Shown here in pieces: positions 10,992 to 18,107 of a DNA stretch of 64,000 nt. How positions within the stretch are numbered: position 1 is the stretch's first letter; the number at the start of each line of letters is the position of its first letter. Both the position numbers and the translations under genes were made by a program. Under the pieces are notes generated by a model. That model did no database searches. It was not told the DNA's origin and worked only from the letters and a program-made list of their open reading frames with translations. The stretch is taken from assembly GCA_026914155.1 (NCBI GenBank), contig JAPPGH010000049.1, positions 1 to 64,000 of the forward strand, in the 5' to 3' direction. Source of the stretch: Candidatus Palauibacter rhopaloidicola. GTDB taxonomy: Bacteria; Gemmatimonadota; Gemmatimonadetes; Palauibacterales; Palauibacteraceae.

Positions 10992-11351
10992 TCAACGGAC
11001 CCGCCCGTAGCGGTCCTCGAGGCGCACCAGGTCGTCCAGTTCCGGCGTGCTCACCTCGAGGATGATGCTGTCTTCGAGCGCCTCCATGCGGTGCACGTTC
11101 CCGGGCGGGATCGAGACCACCTCGCCCGGGAGCCACTCGAAGACCGCATCGTTGAGCGTGAAGCGCATGCGCCCGGACTGGAGCAGCATCGTCTCGTGCT
11201 TCACGAGGTGCTTCTGCAGCGAGAGGATGTGCCCCTTTTCGACTTCGAGAACCTTCCCCGCATAGCGGTCCGTCTGGGCGTACCACACCTCGCGCCCCCA
11301 GGGCTTGTCCACGATGCGGGGCTCGCCGCGGCGCGCCGGTTCTCGCTCCAT
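10992..11351 (-). CDS. Cupin protein, mannose-6-phosphate isomerase type II-like
   Basis: A 119-aa single cupin barrel. The opening DKPWGREVWYAQTDRYAGKVL is the hallmark of the C-terminal isomerase domain of type II phosphomannose isomerase/GDP-mannose pyrophosphorylase proteins, here as a stand-alone domain. HLVKHETMLLQSGRMRFTL and the IPPGNVHRMEAL segment supply cupin motifs with metal-ligand His and Glu residues. It probably binds or isomerises a sugar phosphate; without the nucleotidyltransferase domain the exact reaction is uncertain. A TATCAT box eight bases upstream of the ATG, in the context GTGTATCATGT, is shared with the next gene upstream on this strand. Confidence 0.82.
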   Translation of the reverse strand: MEREPARRGEPRIVDKPWGREVWYAQTDRYAGKVLEVEKGHILSLQKHLVKHETMLLQSGRMRFTLNDAVFEWLPGEVVSIPPGNVHRMEALEDSIILEVSTPELDDLVRLEDRYGRVR

Positions 11352-11359
11352 GGCGGGAC

Positions 11360-11365
11360 ATGATA
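11360..11365 (-). promoter_or_regulatory. TATCAT box upstream of the cupin gene
   Basis: The minus strand reads CGTGTATCATGTCCC just before the start codon; TATCAT fits a -10 element. The same context, GGTGTATCATGT, occurs upstream of the FGE-like gene at 12898-12903. Neither has a clear TTGAC -35 box, so an activator or another sigma factor is possible. Confidence 0.35.
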
Positions 11366-11424
11366 CACGGGCGGGTCGGACGCTGCCGAATCCCGGGGAG
11401 GCCGGTCCGCCACGGCCTGCTAGT

Positions 11425-12855
11425 TCAGGGGAGCGATCGGGCCACGCGGAATCCGTAGTACATGTCCCGGCTGTCGGGGAGATTCATGGACCGGTTCGCG
11501 GACCGGAGGAACCAGGCGCCGATGAACCACGAGCCGCCGCGGAGGACGCGGCGGTCGCAATCCCCGGATTCCCGGGCGCTCCCATCGGCCGGGGCGCCCC
11601 GATGGCTCTCGTTCCAGCAGTCCTGCGTCCATTCCGACACGTTCCCCAGCACGTCGTACAACCCGAACGCGTTCGGCGCGAACGACCCCACGGGCGCCGT
11701 CCCCCCGTACTCGTCGTTGCACGGTGCCGCTCCGGTCGCGATGCCGTACCCGCGGCTGAACCGGAGACCCCTGAACGACCGGGCTCTGGACCCGCCCCCG
11801 GCTCCGTTGGCGTAGCGGCACAGGTCCGATACGCCCTCCCCCCAATACCGGGCGGTCACCGTTCCGGCCCGGGCCACGTATTCCCACTCCGCCTCGCTCA
11901 GAAGGCGGTACGGCTGCCCCGTCAGTCCGGAAAGCCAGGACACGTAGGCCTGCGCATCCTCCCAACTCACGTACAGCACCGGACGACGTTCCCGACCCCA
12001 GCGCCGGTCGGCCGGCGTGTAGCGGCAACCGCCCATCTGCACGCACGCGTCCCACTCCGCGAACGTGACCTCGTACGCGCCGACCGCGAACGGAGCCCCG
12101 ATCGTCACCGAGTGCTGCGGACCCTCGACGGCTCCCCGGAACTCCTCCGACTCCGGCGAGCCCATCGTGAACGTCCCCGGCGGCACCACGACCATCTCCG
12201 GACAGAACGCGCAGTCGCGGAACGTCTCGAACACCTCGAACGTCTCTGCCGGGGGCCGGTCCGCCGTTCCGGACGCCGTGCCGTCTTCCACGGCGCCCCA
12301 GCTATCCCGGGCGACGACTTCGTAGCCGCCCCCGTCGTAGTACCGCGCGAAGTGGTCGTTGCCGGTCGTCGCGTTCGTCTCGGCCGCCTCCGCGCTCGCC
12401 CCGAACCCCACTGAGAAACGCCGGTACGCCGAGCCGTCCGGATCCGAGGTCGGGGCAAGACGGACCGACGACGTGTAGCCGATGATCGCCAGGTGACGGT
12501 CCCCCCGCTTCGACCAGGCACACGAAGCTTCCGCGTGGTCGCCGAGTTCCGCGCGCAACGCCCGTTCCATGCGCTGCCGGTCTGCGAGCGGGACGCCGAC
12601 CCGGTAGGCCAGGGCCACGTCGGACCGATAGACCACGGTGATGCCCTCCCAGCCGAACCGGCGGTCGGGATCGGGAGTCCGCGGCGTGGACAGCTCGCTC
12701 CCCACGCACACCACCGCTCCCGGCGCGGGCGGCGAGGCGGCGGACCGCGCGGCGTCGGATTGGGCGACGGCAGGGAGATTCCCCGAGAGCAGCGCGAGGC
12801 CCGCGACCGCATGCGCCGCGGTGACGGCGACAAGGGTGCGTCGCGGCCCATTCAT
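11425..12855 (-). CDS. Exported FGE-sulfatase-domain (SUMF1-like) protein without catalytic cysteines
   Basis: 476 aa from an ATG at 12855 with GGGAGG in front. A signal peptide (MNGPRRTLVAVTAAHAVAGL, cleaved near AVAQS) is followed by an uncharacterised region (about 30-260) and then a formylglycine-generating-enzyme-like domain: VVVPPGTFTMGSP, YEVTFAEWDACV, PVLYVSWEDAQAYVSWLS, YRLLSEAEWEYVARAG, NAFGLYDVLGNVSEWTQDC and RRVLRGGSWF near the end. True FGEs carry a copper-binding cysteine pair in the segment after RGGSW; here that stretch reads FIGAWFLRSANRS with no cysteine. Sulfatase activation is therefore unlikely, and a binding or structural role is more plausible. It is periplasmic or secreted. 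Confidence 0.83.
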   Translation of the reverse strand: MNGPRRTLVAVTAAHAVAGLALLSGNLPAVAQSDAARSAASPPAPGAVVCVGSELSTPRTPDPDRRFGWEGITVVYRSDVALAYRVGVPLADRQRMERALRAELGDHAEASCAWSKRGDRHLAIIGYTSSVRLAPTSDPDGSAYRRFSVGFGASAEAAETNATTGNDHFARYYDGGGYEVVARDSWGAVEDGTASGTADRPPAETFEVFETFRDCAFCPEMVVVPPGTFTMGSPESEEFRGAVEGPQHSVTIGAPFAVGAYEVTFAEWDACVQMGGCRYTPADRRWGRERRPVLYVSWEDAQAYVSWLSGLTGQPYRLLSEAEWEYVARAGTVTARYWGEGVSDLCRYANGAGGGSRARSFRGLRFSRGYGIATGAAPCNDEYGGTAPVGSFAPNAFGLYDVLGNVSEWTQDCWNESHRGAPADGSARESGDCDRRVLRGGSWFIGAWFLRSANRSMNLPDSRDMYYGFRVARSLP

Positions 12856-12897
12856 CCGGTGCCTCCCTGTACTCAGCGGTATTCGGCCTCCCGTTAC

Positions 12898-12903
12898 ATG
12901 ATA
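12898..12903 (-). promoter_or_regulatory. TATCAT box upstream of the FGE-like gene
   Basis: On the minus strand GGTGTATCATGT lies about 43 bases before the ATG. It matches the sequence in front of the cupin gene, suggesting a shared promoter class. Confidence 0.3.
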
Positions 12904-12944
12904 CACCGGCGGCGCGCCCTGGGCCGGACTGCCCCGGACTGACG

Positions 12945-13826
12945 GTGCGGAGCTCTCGACGCGCGGAGGAGAACCTGTGGGCGGCCGAGGGGTATGTCCT
13001 GGAGTCGAACCGCCAGCCGAGGAGGGCTCCCATTCGTACACGACGATCCGCTTTCTTCTTTCTGCCGGCCCTGGTCGTTGCCGGGTGCGGCGGTTCCGTG
13101 GGACCGGGCGAACCCGCGTACGTCGAGACGCTGGAGGTGACCGTGGGCCCCACGCTCGCCAAGTGTTACGGGGTGGGCGTGCGAACGTGCATGGTGGTCA
13201 ACGGCGGGCTGTTCTACGACGGAATCGAGGGATTCGAATACGAGGCCGGCTACGACTACCGACTTCGCATCGGCAAGTACGATCCTTGGGGCGGGGGCGA
13301 ACCGCCGCAGGATGCCGGCCGGTATGCGTACCGTCTCCTTGAGCAACTGGAGAAGACCCCGGCGCCCTCCACCCCGGCCACCCTGTCCGCAGGTCCGGCG
13401 CGGGTCGTATGCGCCCGGACGGACGACTTCTGCATGGTGCTGGACGGCGCGCCGTATGACGACATCATCACGAGCTTCGAGTACGAGGCCGGCTACCACT
13501 ACACCCTCGAGGCCGACCGGTACGCCGATGGCCGGTATGTGCTGGGCGAAGTCGTCTCGAGAACCCGGGCGGCGGGCACGGAGGAGGAGATCACCATCGA
13601 TCGCCACCGGGTCGAGTGCGACGATGGTTATCCCGGGTACTGCAAGGTCGTCAACGGCGCCCCCTACCGCGGCGAGATCGTGGGCTTCGAGCCCCGGCAC
13701 GAAGTCGACTACCGCCTGCGCGTCGAGCGGTTCGACATGTTCCCCAACGGCATGACCGGATCGCCCAATGTCCCGGCCTACGGCTATCGCTGGCTCGAAA
13801 CGCTCGAGGCCACCCCAGGCACCTGA
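12945..13826 (+). CDS. Lipoprotein with three DUF4377 repeats (probable ATT start at 13032)
   Basis: The mature protein is three consecutive DUF4377-like units of about 80 aa, each with two cysteines and a shared pattern: CYGVGVRTCMVVNG...FEYEAGYDYRL, CARTDDFCMVLDG...FEYEAGYHYTL, CDDGYPGYCKVVNG...HEVDYRL. Function is unknown, and an outer-membrane lipoprotein is likely. From the only canonical start (GTG 12945) there would be 29 extra residues and no Shine-Dalgarno. An ATT at 13032, five bases after GAGGAGGG, gives a textbook lipoprotein signal: two arginines, FFFLPALVV, then AGC. I think the ATT start is real, although gene callers would choose 12945. It converges with the antitoxin gene. 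Confidence 0.78.
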   Translation: MRSSRRAEENLWAAEGYVLESNRQPRRAPIRTRRSAFFFLPALVVAGCGGSVGPGEPAYVETLEVTVGPTLAKCYGVGVRTCMVVNGGLFYDGIEGFEYEAGYDYRLRIGKYDPWGGGEPPQDAGRYAYRLLEQLEKTPAPSTPATLSAGPARVVCARTDDFCMVLDGAPYDDIITSFEYEAGYHYTLEADRYADGRYVLGEVVSRTRAAGTEEEITIDRHRVECDDGYPGYCKVVNGAPYRGEIVGFEPRHEVDYRLRVERFDMFPNGMTGSPNVPAYGYRWLETLEATPGT

Positions 13827-13839
13827 TTCCGCGTCGCGC

Positions 13840-14163
13840 CTAGAGTGACGCCAGTCGGTCCAGAGTGTCAGGGTACTTGCGCGCCATGAGGATGAGCGCT
13901 GCGGCGGCGTGAGGGGGTTTCGATCTCCCCTGCTCCCAGCCCTCGAGGGTCCGAACCGGCACACGGAGCAGTCGTGCGAATACCGCCCTCGACACGTTGA
14001 ACTCCTCGCGAACTCCCCTGATCTGTTCGGGGGAAAGTCCGGGCAGCGGCTCCGGTAGCCGGATGGTCCGAAGACTGACCTTTCCGGCCCGGTGCTTGCG
14101 GACTTCCCGTAGCCCCTCGAGAACCTCGGTTGCTATGTCCCGCTTGTCATTCCGTTCATTCAT
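13840..14163 (-). CDS. Orphan HTH antitoxin (HigA/RelB-associated type)
   Basis: A 107-aa protein. An N-terminal helical part (VLEGLREVRKHRAGKVSLRT) is followed by an XRE-type helix-turn-helix, with RGVREEFNVSRAVFARLLRV and RTLEGWEQGRSKPPHAAA containing the recognition helix; it ends in MARKYPDTLDRLASL. This architecture is well known from antitoxins co-encoded with RelE/HigB toxins. No full toxin is present. Only the first 13 or so codons of one (MLFVETSAFTRHI) remain directly upstream, fused in frame to the antitoxin. It is probably an autorepressor binding the palindrome at 14243-14257. Confidence 0.85.
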   Translation of the reverse strand: MNERNDKRDIATEVLEGLREVRKHRAGKVSLRTIRLPEPLPGLSPEQIRGVREEFNVSRAVFARLLRVPVRTLEGWEQGRSKPPHAAAALILMARKYPDTLDRLASL

Positions 14164-14214
14164 GTTCGATACCGATATGTGCCTGGTGAACGCCGATGTC
14201 TCAACGAACAGCAT
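14164..14214 (-). pseudogene. Remnant 5' end of a RelE/HigB-like toxin gene
   Basis: The ATG at 14214 begins MLFVETSAFTRHISVSN and runs in frame into the antitoxin ATG. The first 13 residues match the start of RelE/HigB toxins that pair with this antitoxin type; about 90 codons of toxin body are missing. The promoter is intact and sits directly before this ATG. An internal deletion that removed the toxin and spared the antitoxin is the simplest reading. Confidence 0.6.
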
Positions 14215-14218
14215 CGAA

Positions 14219-14257
14219 ACTATACGTGATCCACGTTGTCATGTGAAGGAACTTCAC
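14219..14257 (-). promoter_or_regulatory. Toxin-antitoxin promoter with operator palindrome
   Basis: On the minus strand TTCACA (14242-14247) and TATAGT (14219-14224) are 17 bases apart. A perfect GTGAAG/CTTCAC palindrome with a three-base centre at 14243-14257 overlaps the -35 box, the classic position for autorepression by an HTH antitoxin. The toxin-stump ATG begins four bases after the -10 hexamer. Confidence 0.6.
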
Positions 14258-14315
14258 CAGCCACGTGGGAGAGGCTGGACGACGTCGGAAGTTCGGTTTC
14301 GACCTCACCTCTTCA

Positions 14316-17300
14316 TCAACGGCAGCCGCCGCCGCGGCCCCAACTCATGGTGGGGGGCGGGTCGCGCCTGAGCGCCTCCAGGTACGCGAACGGGTCGGAC
14401 TCGGCGAGCGGATCGGTCGTGGCGGGGATCGTCTCGCGGCCCGCGCGGAGTTCGGGGCTCAGGCGCAGCGGGTACACGCCCCCGGCGAGCACGTTGTACG
14501 TCGCACCGTCCTTCTGGAGCGTGCCGTCGATGTAGAGGAAGGGTTCGAGGCGGATCGCGGCGCGGCATTCCCGGTACACCTCGGGCCTCACGATCGCGTT
14601 GACGGGCCCGAATTCGTCCTCCATGAGGATGAAGATGTAGCCGTTGGCCGTGTGCGGACGCTGGCGGGCCACGACGATCCCGGCCACCCGCACCTCGCTC
14701 CGGTTCGGGAGGTCGGGGAAGCGGGCCGAGGAGACCGTGCGCTCGGGGAGGTGGTCGCCCACGAGCGCGAACGGGTGGTGCTGCGAGGCGGCGAAGGAGA
14801 GGAGGCGGTACTCCGCGATCAGCTTCTCCATGTCGTGCGTGCCCGCGAAGCGGAGATCCGCGTAGGGATCGTCGAGCGCGAGTTCGGTCTGGCCCTGGTC
14901 CGAGCGCCCGGCGCCTCGGCGGCCCCGTACGGGGGGCGGCGCGTCTCCACCCAGTCCCGCGGCGCCCGTCGCCAGTTCGCGGCGGCGGCGTTCCGCTTCC
15001 GTCTCGGCCTCCGGGCCCAGCCAGAGGCCCGTCTGCCACAGCAGATCGCGGCGTTCGATCCCCAGCGAGTCGAGCCCGCCGACCCAGATCAGGTTCTCGA
15101 TCGCGGCCCGCTTGAGCGCGGCCGGGGTGCGGCGCAGAAAGTCGGGCAGCGACGCGAACGGCCCGTCCCGCTCGCGCTCGGCCACGACGAGTTCGGCCGC
15201 CTCCGCCCCCCAGTCGCGGACCATGCCGAGACCGATGCGGACATCGCCCCCCTCGGCGGTGCAGGCGACCTCGCTGACGTTCAGATCCGGGAGCCGGACG
15301 CCGACCCCGTGCCGGCGCGCGTCGCGGCCGACCGCGTCGAGCGAGTAGAACCCCATCGGCTGGTTGTTGAAGAGCCCGACGTAGTACTCGGGCGGGTAGC
15401 GGTCGCGGAGCCAGGCGGACTGGAAGGCGAGGAGCCCGAATGCCACCGCGTGCGACTTCGGGAACCCGAATTCCGAGAACGCGACGACCTGCTCGAACAC
15501 CTTCTTCGCGGTGAGACCGTCGACCCCCTTCGCCGCCGCGCCGTCCCGGAACGCGGTCCAGTACCCCAGCAGCGCCTCGCGCGAGCGCTTGCGGCTCATG
15601 GCGCGCCGCAGCCCCTCGGCCTGGCCGTCGCTGAAGCCCGCGAGCGCCCGGCACACCTGCAGTACCTGGTCCTGGAAGATGATCACGCCCAGGGTCTCGC
15701 CGAGCGCCTCCTCGAGCAGGGGGTGGTCGTAGGGGACGACATAGTCCGGGTCGTTGCGCAGCTTCTCGCGCCGGCGGACGTAGGGGTTGACCGCCCCGCC
15801 GACGATCGGGCCCGGCCGCACGATCGCGACCTGGACCGCGAGATCGGCCAGGTTCCGGGGCCGCACCCGCCGCAGCATCTGGATCTGCGCGCGGCTCTCG
15901 ACCTGGAACAGCCCCACCGTATCTCCCGAACAGATGCGGTCGTAGATCTCCTCATCCTCGTAGTCGATGCGCGAGAGATCGGGGATCTCCCCGTGGCGCA
16001 GATGAATCGTCTCCACCGCCTCCTCGACGAGCGACAGCATCCCGAGCGCGAGGAAGTCGATCTTGATGAAGCGCGCGTCGTCGCAGGAGTCCTTGTCCCA
16101 CTGGCAGAGGACGCGTCCCTCCCACGCGGCGGGCTCGAGCGGGACAATCTCCACCAGCGGCCGGCTCGAGATGATCATCCCGCCCACGTGCTGGGAGATG
16201 TGCCGCGGGAGCCCCTTGATCTCCCCGGCCAGTTCGGCGAAGACCCGCCAGATGCGCGAGTTGGCGCGCGCTTCGAGGCCGGGGATGCGCTCGAGTTCGG
16301 CCATGAACCCGTCCTCTCCCGGCTCGGCGAGTTTGGCCAGCTTCTCCACGTCGCCGGCCGGCAGGCTGAGCGCCTTGCCGAGTTCGCGCACGATCGAGCG
16401 CGTGCGGTAGGTGGGGAAAGTGCACACGAGCCCGACGTGGTCGTACCCGTAGCGCTCGTAGACGGCGAGGATCAGTTCCTCCCGGATATCGCGCGCAAAG
16501 TCGATGTCGATGTCCGGGACGCTCTCCATGGCGTCGTTCAGGAACCGGCCGAGGAAGAGGTTCGTCCGCACCGGGTCGACGTGGGAGAGTCCGATCAGGT
16601 AACAGAGGATGGAGGAGACCGAGGACCCGCGTCCCCGCCCCGGCGGGAGCAGTTGGCGCGGCATCGAGTCGCCCCGCACGCGGTGCGCGACCTCCCGGGC
16701 CAGTTCGAGGATGTCGTGATAGACGAGGAAGAACCCGGCCAGGTCGTGCCGGTCGACGAGCGCGAGTTCGGTGGCGAGACGCTCCTCGGCTTCGCGGCGG
16801 TATCTGCTGCCGGGGGGATAGCGGATCTCGAACGCCCGGCGGCAGACGTGGTGCAGGACGCGCATGGCGGGGGCGAAGCCGCTCCCCTTGAAGTCGGGGA
16901 AGCGGTAGCCGAGGTCGGCCGTGAGGTCGAACGCCCGGCAGCGCTCGGCGATCACGCGCGTGTTGCGGAGCGCGTCGGGCCGTGACGCGAAGCGCCACGC
17001 CATCTCTCGGGGCGAGGCGAGGTGGAAGCAGGCGTTGGGACGGCGGAGTTCGTGCGAATCGTCGACCGTCGTCCGGTTCCGGATCGCGACCAGGACGTCC
17101 TGGAGACGGTGCCGGTCGGCAACGTGGTAGTGGACGTTGCCCGTGGCCACGACCGGGATGCGGAGCCGGTCGGCCAGCGCGCCCAGCGCCCGTCCGCGCG
17201 CGAGATCGCCGTGGACCGCGTTGTTCTGGAGTTCGACGAAGAGGTTGCCGGAGCCGAAGGCGTCGCGCAGGCGGGCGGCCAGCCGCTCGGCCTCGTCCGT

Positions 17301-17789
17301 CCCCCGTTCGAGCGCTGCCAGGAGGGGACTCCGGCGGCACCCGCTGAGGAGGATGAGCCCCTCAGGCCGCTCGAGAAGCGCGTCGAAGTCGAGCCGGGGC
17401 TCCCCGCGCGGACTCTCCATGTGCGCCCGGGTGATGAGCCGGCACAGGTTCGCGTACCCCGTCGAGTTCGCCGCCAGTACCGTGACGTGGCAGTCGCCCG
17501 TTTCCGCCCCCCGTTCCGCCGGCGCGCGGCCTCCGGACGTTCCCGCGGGAACGTCTCCGGCGGCGGCGAACGGCGAGGCGAGGGTGAGTTCCGCGCCGGT
17601 GATCGGCTGCAGCCCGCGAGCGCGGGCGAACCGCGCGAACTCCATCGAGCCGTACAGACCGTTGTGGTCGGTGAGCGCGAGCGCGGGATAGCCCAGTTCG
17701 AGCGCGCGCGCCGCGAGTTCCTCGGGCCGCGACGCTCCATCGAGAAAGGAGTAGGCCGAGTGCGCGTGCAGTTCGACGTAGTCGACCAC
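14316..17789 (-). CDS. dnaE2: Error-prone DNA polymerase DnaE2 (ImuC)
   Basis: Alpha-subunit-type C-family polymerase for translesion synthesis, working with ImuB. The 1157 aa start with the PHP domain (ELHAHSAYSFLDGASRPEEL, LTDHNGLYGSMEF). The palm acidic motif PDIDIDFARDIREE is near residue 430, fingers and little-finger regions follow, and an OB fold lies near the C-terminus (EVRVAGIVVARQRPHTANG, FILMEDE). The absence of beta-clamp-subunit additions and the neighbouring imuB argue for DnaE2 over replicative DnaE. An insertion after the PHP ELTL segment (about residues 70-95, Ala/Gly/Pro-rich) is encoded partly by an 18-bp palindrome also found in an intergenic region. Six bases separate it from the DUF6504 gene, so it belongs to the imuB operon. 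Confidence 0.94.
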   Translation of the reverse strand: MVDYVELHAHSAYSFLDGASRPEELAARALELGYPALALTDHNGLYGSMEFARFARARGLQPITGAELTLASPFAAAGDVPAGTSGGRAPAERGAETGDCHVTVLAANSTGYANLCRLITRAHMESPRGEPRLDFDALLERPEGLILLSGCRRSPLLAALERGTDEAERLAARLRDAFGSGNLFVELQNNAVHGDLARGRALGALADRLRIPVVATGNVHYHVADRHRLQDVLVAIRNRTTVDDSHELRRPNACFHLASPREMAWRFASRPDALRNTRVIAERCRAFDLTADLGYRFPDFKGSGFAPAMRVLHHVCRRAFEIRYPPGSRYRREAEERLATELALVDRHDLAGFFLVYHDILELAREVAHRVRGDSMPRQLLPPGRGRGSSVSSILCYLIGLSHVDPVRTNLFLGRFLNDAMESVPDIDIDFARDIREELILAVYERYGYDHVGLVCTFPTYRTRSIVRELGKALSLPAGDVEKLAKLAEPGEDGFMAELERIPGLEARANSRIWRVFAELAGEIKGLPRHISQHVGGMIISSRPLVEIVPLEPAAWEGRVLCQWDKDSCDDARFIKIDFLALGMLSLVEEAVETIHLRHGEIPDLSRIDYEDEEIYDRICSGDTVGLFQVESRAQIQMLRRVRPRNLADLAVQVAIVRPGPIVGGAVNPYVRRREKLRNDPDYVVPYDHPLLEEALGETLGVIIFQDQVLQVCRALAGFSDGQAEGLRRAMSRKRSREALLGYWTAFRDGAAAKGVDGLTAKKVFEQVVAFSEFGFPKSHAVAFGLLAFQSAWLRDRYPPEYYVGLFNNQPMGFYSLDAVGRDARRHGVGVRLPDLNVSEVACTAEGGDVRIGLGMVRDWGAEAAELVVAERERDGPFASLPDFLRRTPAALKRAAIENLIWVGGLDSLGIERRDLLWQTGLWLGPEAETEAERRRRELATGAAGLGGDAPPPVRGRRGAGRSDQGQTELALDDPYADLRFAGTHDMEKLIAEYRLLSFAASQHHPFALVGDHLPERTVSSARFPDLPNRSEVRVAGIVVARQRPHTANGYIFILMEDEFGPVNAIVRPEVYRECRAAIRLEPFLYIDGTLQKDGATYNVLAGGVYPLRLSPELRAGRETIPATTDPLAESDPFAYLEALRRDPPPTMSWGRGGGCR
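17536..17555. repeat. 20-bp perfect palindrome inside dnaE2
   Basis: GACGTTCCCGCGGGAACGTC lies in frame in dnaE2 and encodes DVPAGTS-like residues within a low-complexity insertion. Its central 18 bases are identical to the intergenic palindrome at 10955-10972. The two copies look like a mobile or recombinogenic short palindrome that the reading frame tolerates. Confidence 0.65.
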
Positions 17790-17795
17790 CGGCGG

Positions 17796-18098
17796 CTAGT
17801 CCGGCTGCAGGAACCAGCGATCCAGCATCAGATCGTGGTACGCGGTGAGGTGGGCGCCGTTTTCGAGCACGATCGAGAAGTAGGCGCGCGAGATCGGTTC
17901 CCTCCACCACTCGTCATCGATCCGCCACTGGTCGGGCACGTCGCCGATCCGTCGCCAGCGGCCCCGGATCTCGAGGCTCACGGGCACCCCGGCGGCGCCG
18001 AGCCGGACCCGCACCGGACGCGGCCGGTTGAGCGGGCGCAGCTTCCCGGCAGGAGGCTTCGGCCTCGGCGGTCTCGGCGCCGCGCCGGGTTTCGCCAC
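17796..18098 (-). CDS. DUF6504-like protein of the imuB-dnaE2 cassette
   Basis: A 100-aa basic protein with a Pro/Lys/Arg-rich N-terminus (about 1-30) and a conserved core: PVSLEIRGRWRRIGDVPDQWRIDDEWWREPISRAYFSIVLENGAHLTAYHD. This block, placed between imuB and dnaE2, matches a small family regularly found in this cassette. Its biochemical role is not established; contact with the ImuB/DnaE2 complex or with DNA is an inference. The GTG start at 18098 lies inside a copy of the stop-adjacent repeat and overlaps nothing else; the gene is seven bases from the imuB stop and six from dnaE2. Confidence 0.78.
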   Translation of the reverse strand: MAKPGAAPRPPRPKPPAGKLRPLNRPRPVRVRLGAAGVPVSLEIRGRWRRIGDVPDQWRIDDEWWREPISRAYFSIVLENGAHLTAYHDLMLDRWFLQPD

Positions 18099-18107
18099 AG
18101 GCTGCTA
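18084..18107 (-). repeat. Stop-adjacent repeat, copy C (imuB end)
   Basis: On the minus strand the imuB TAG continues as CAGCCTGTGGCGAAACCCGG. The GTG within the core is the start codon of the next gene, DUF6504. The sequence matches the core CCGTGGYRARACCC shared by the other copies with one mismatch. Confidence 0.5.

Noticed and set aside
14265-16985. A 906-codon plus-strand frame opposite dnaE2
   Set aside because: Antisense of dnaE2 with Arg/His/Asp/Glu-rich composition and no domain.
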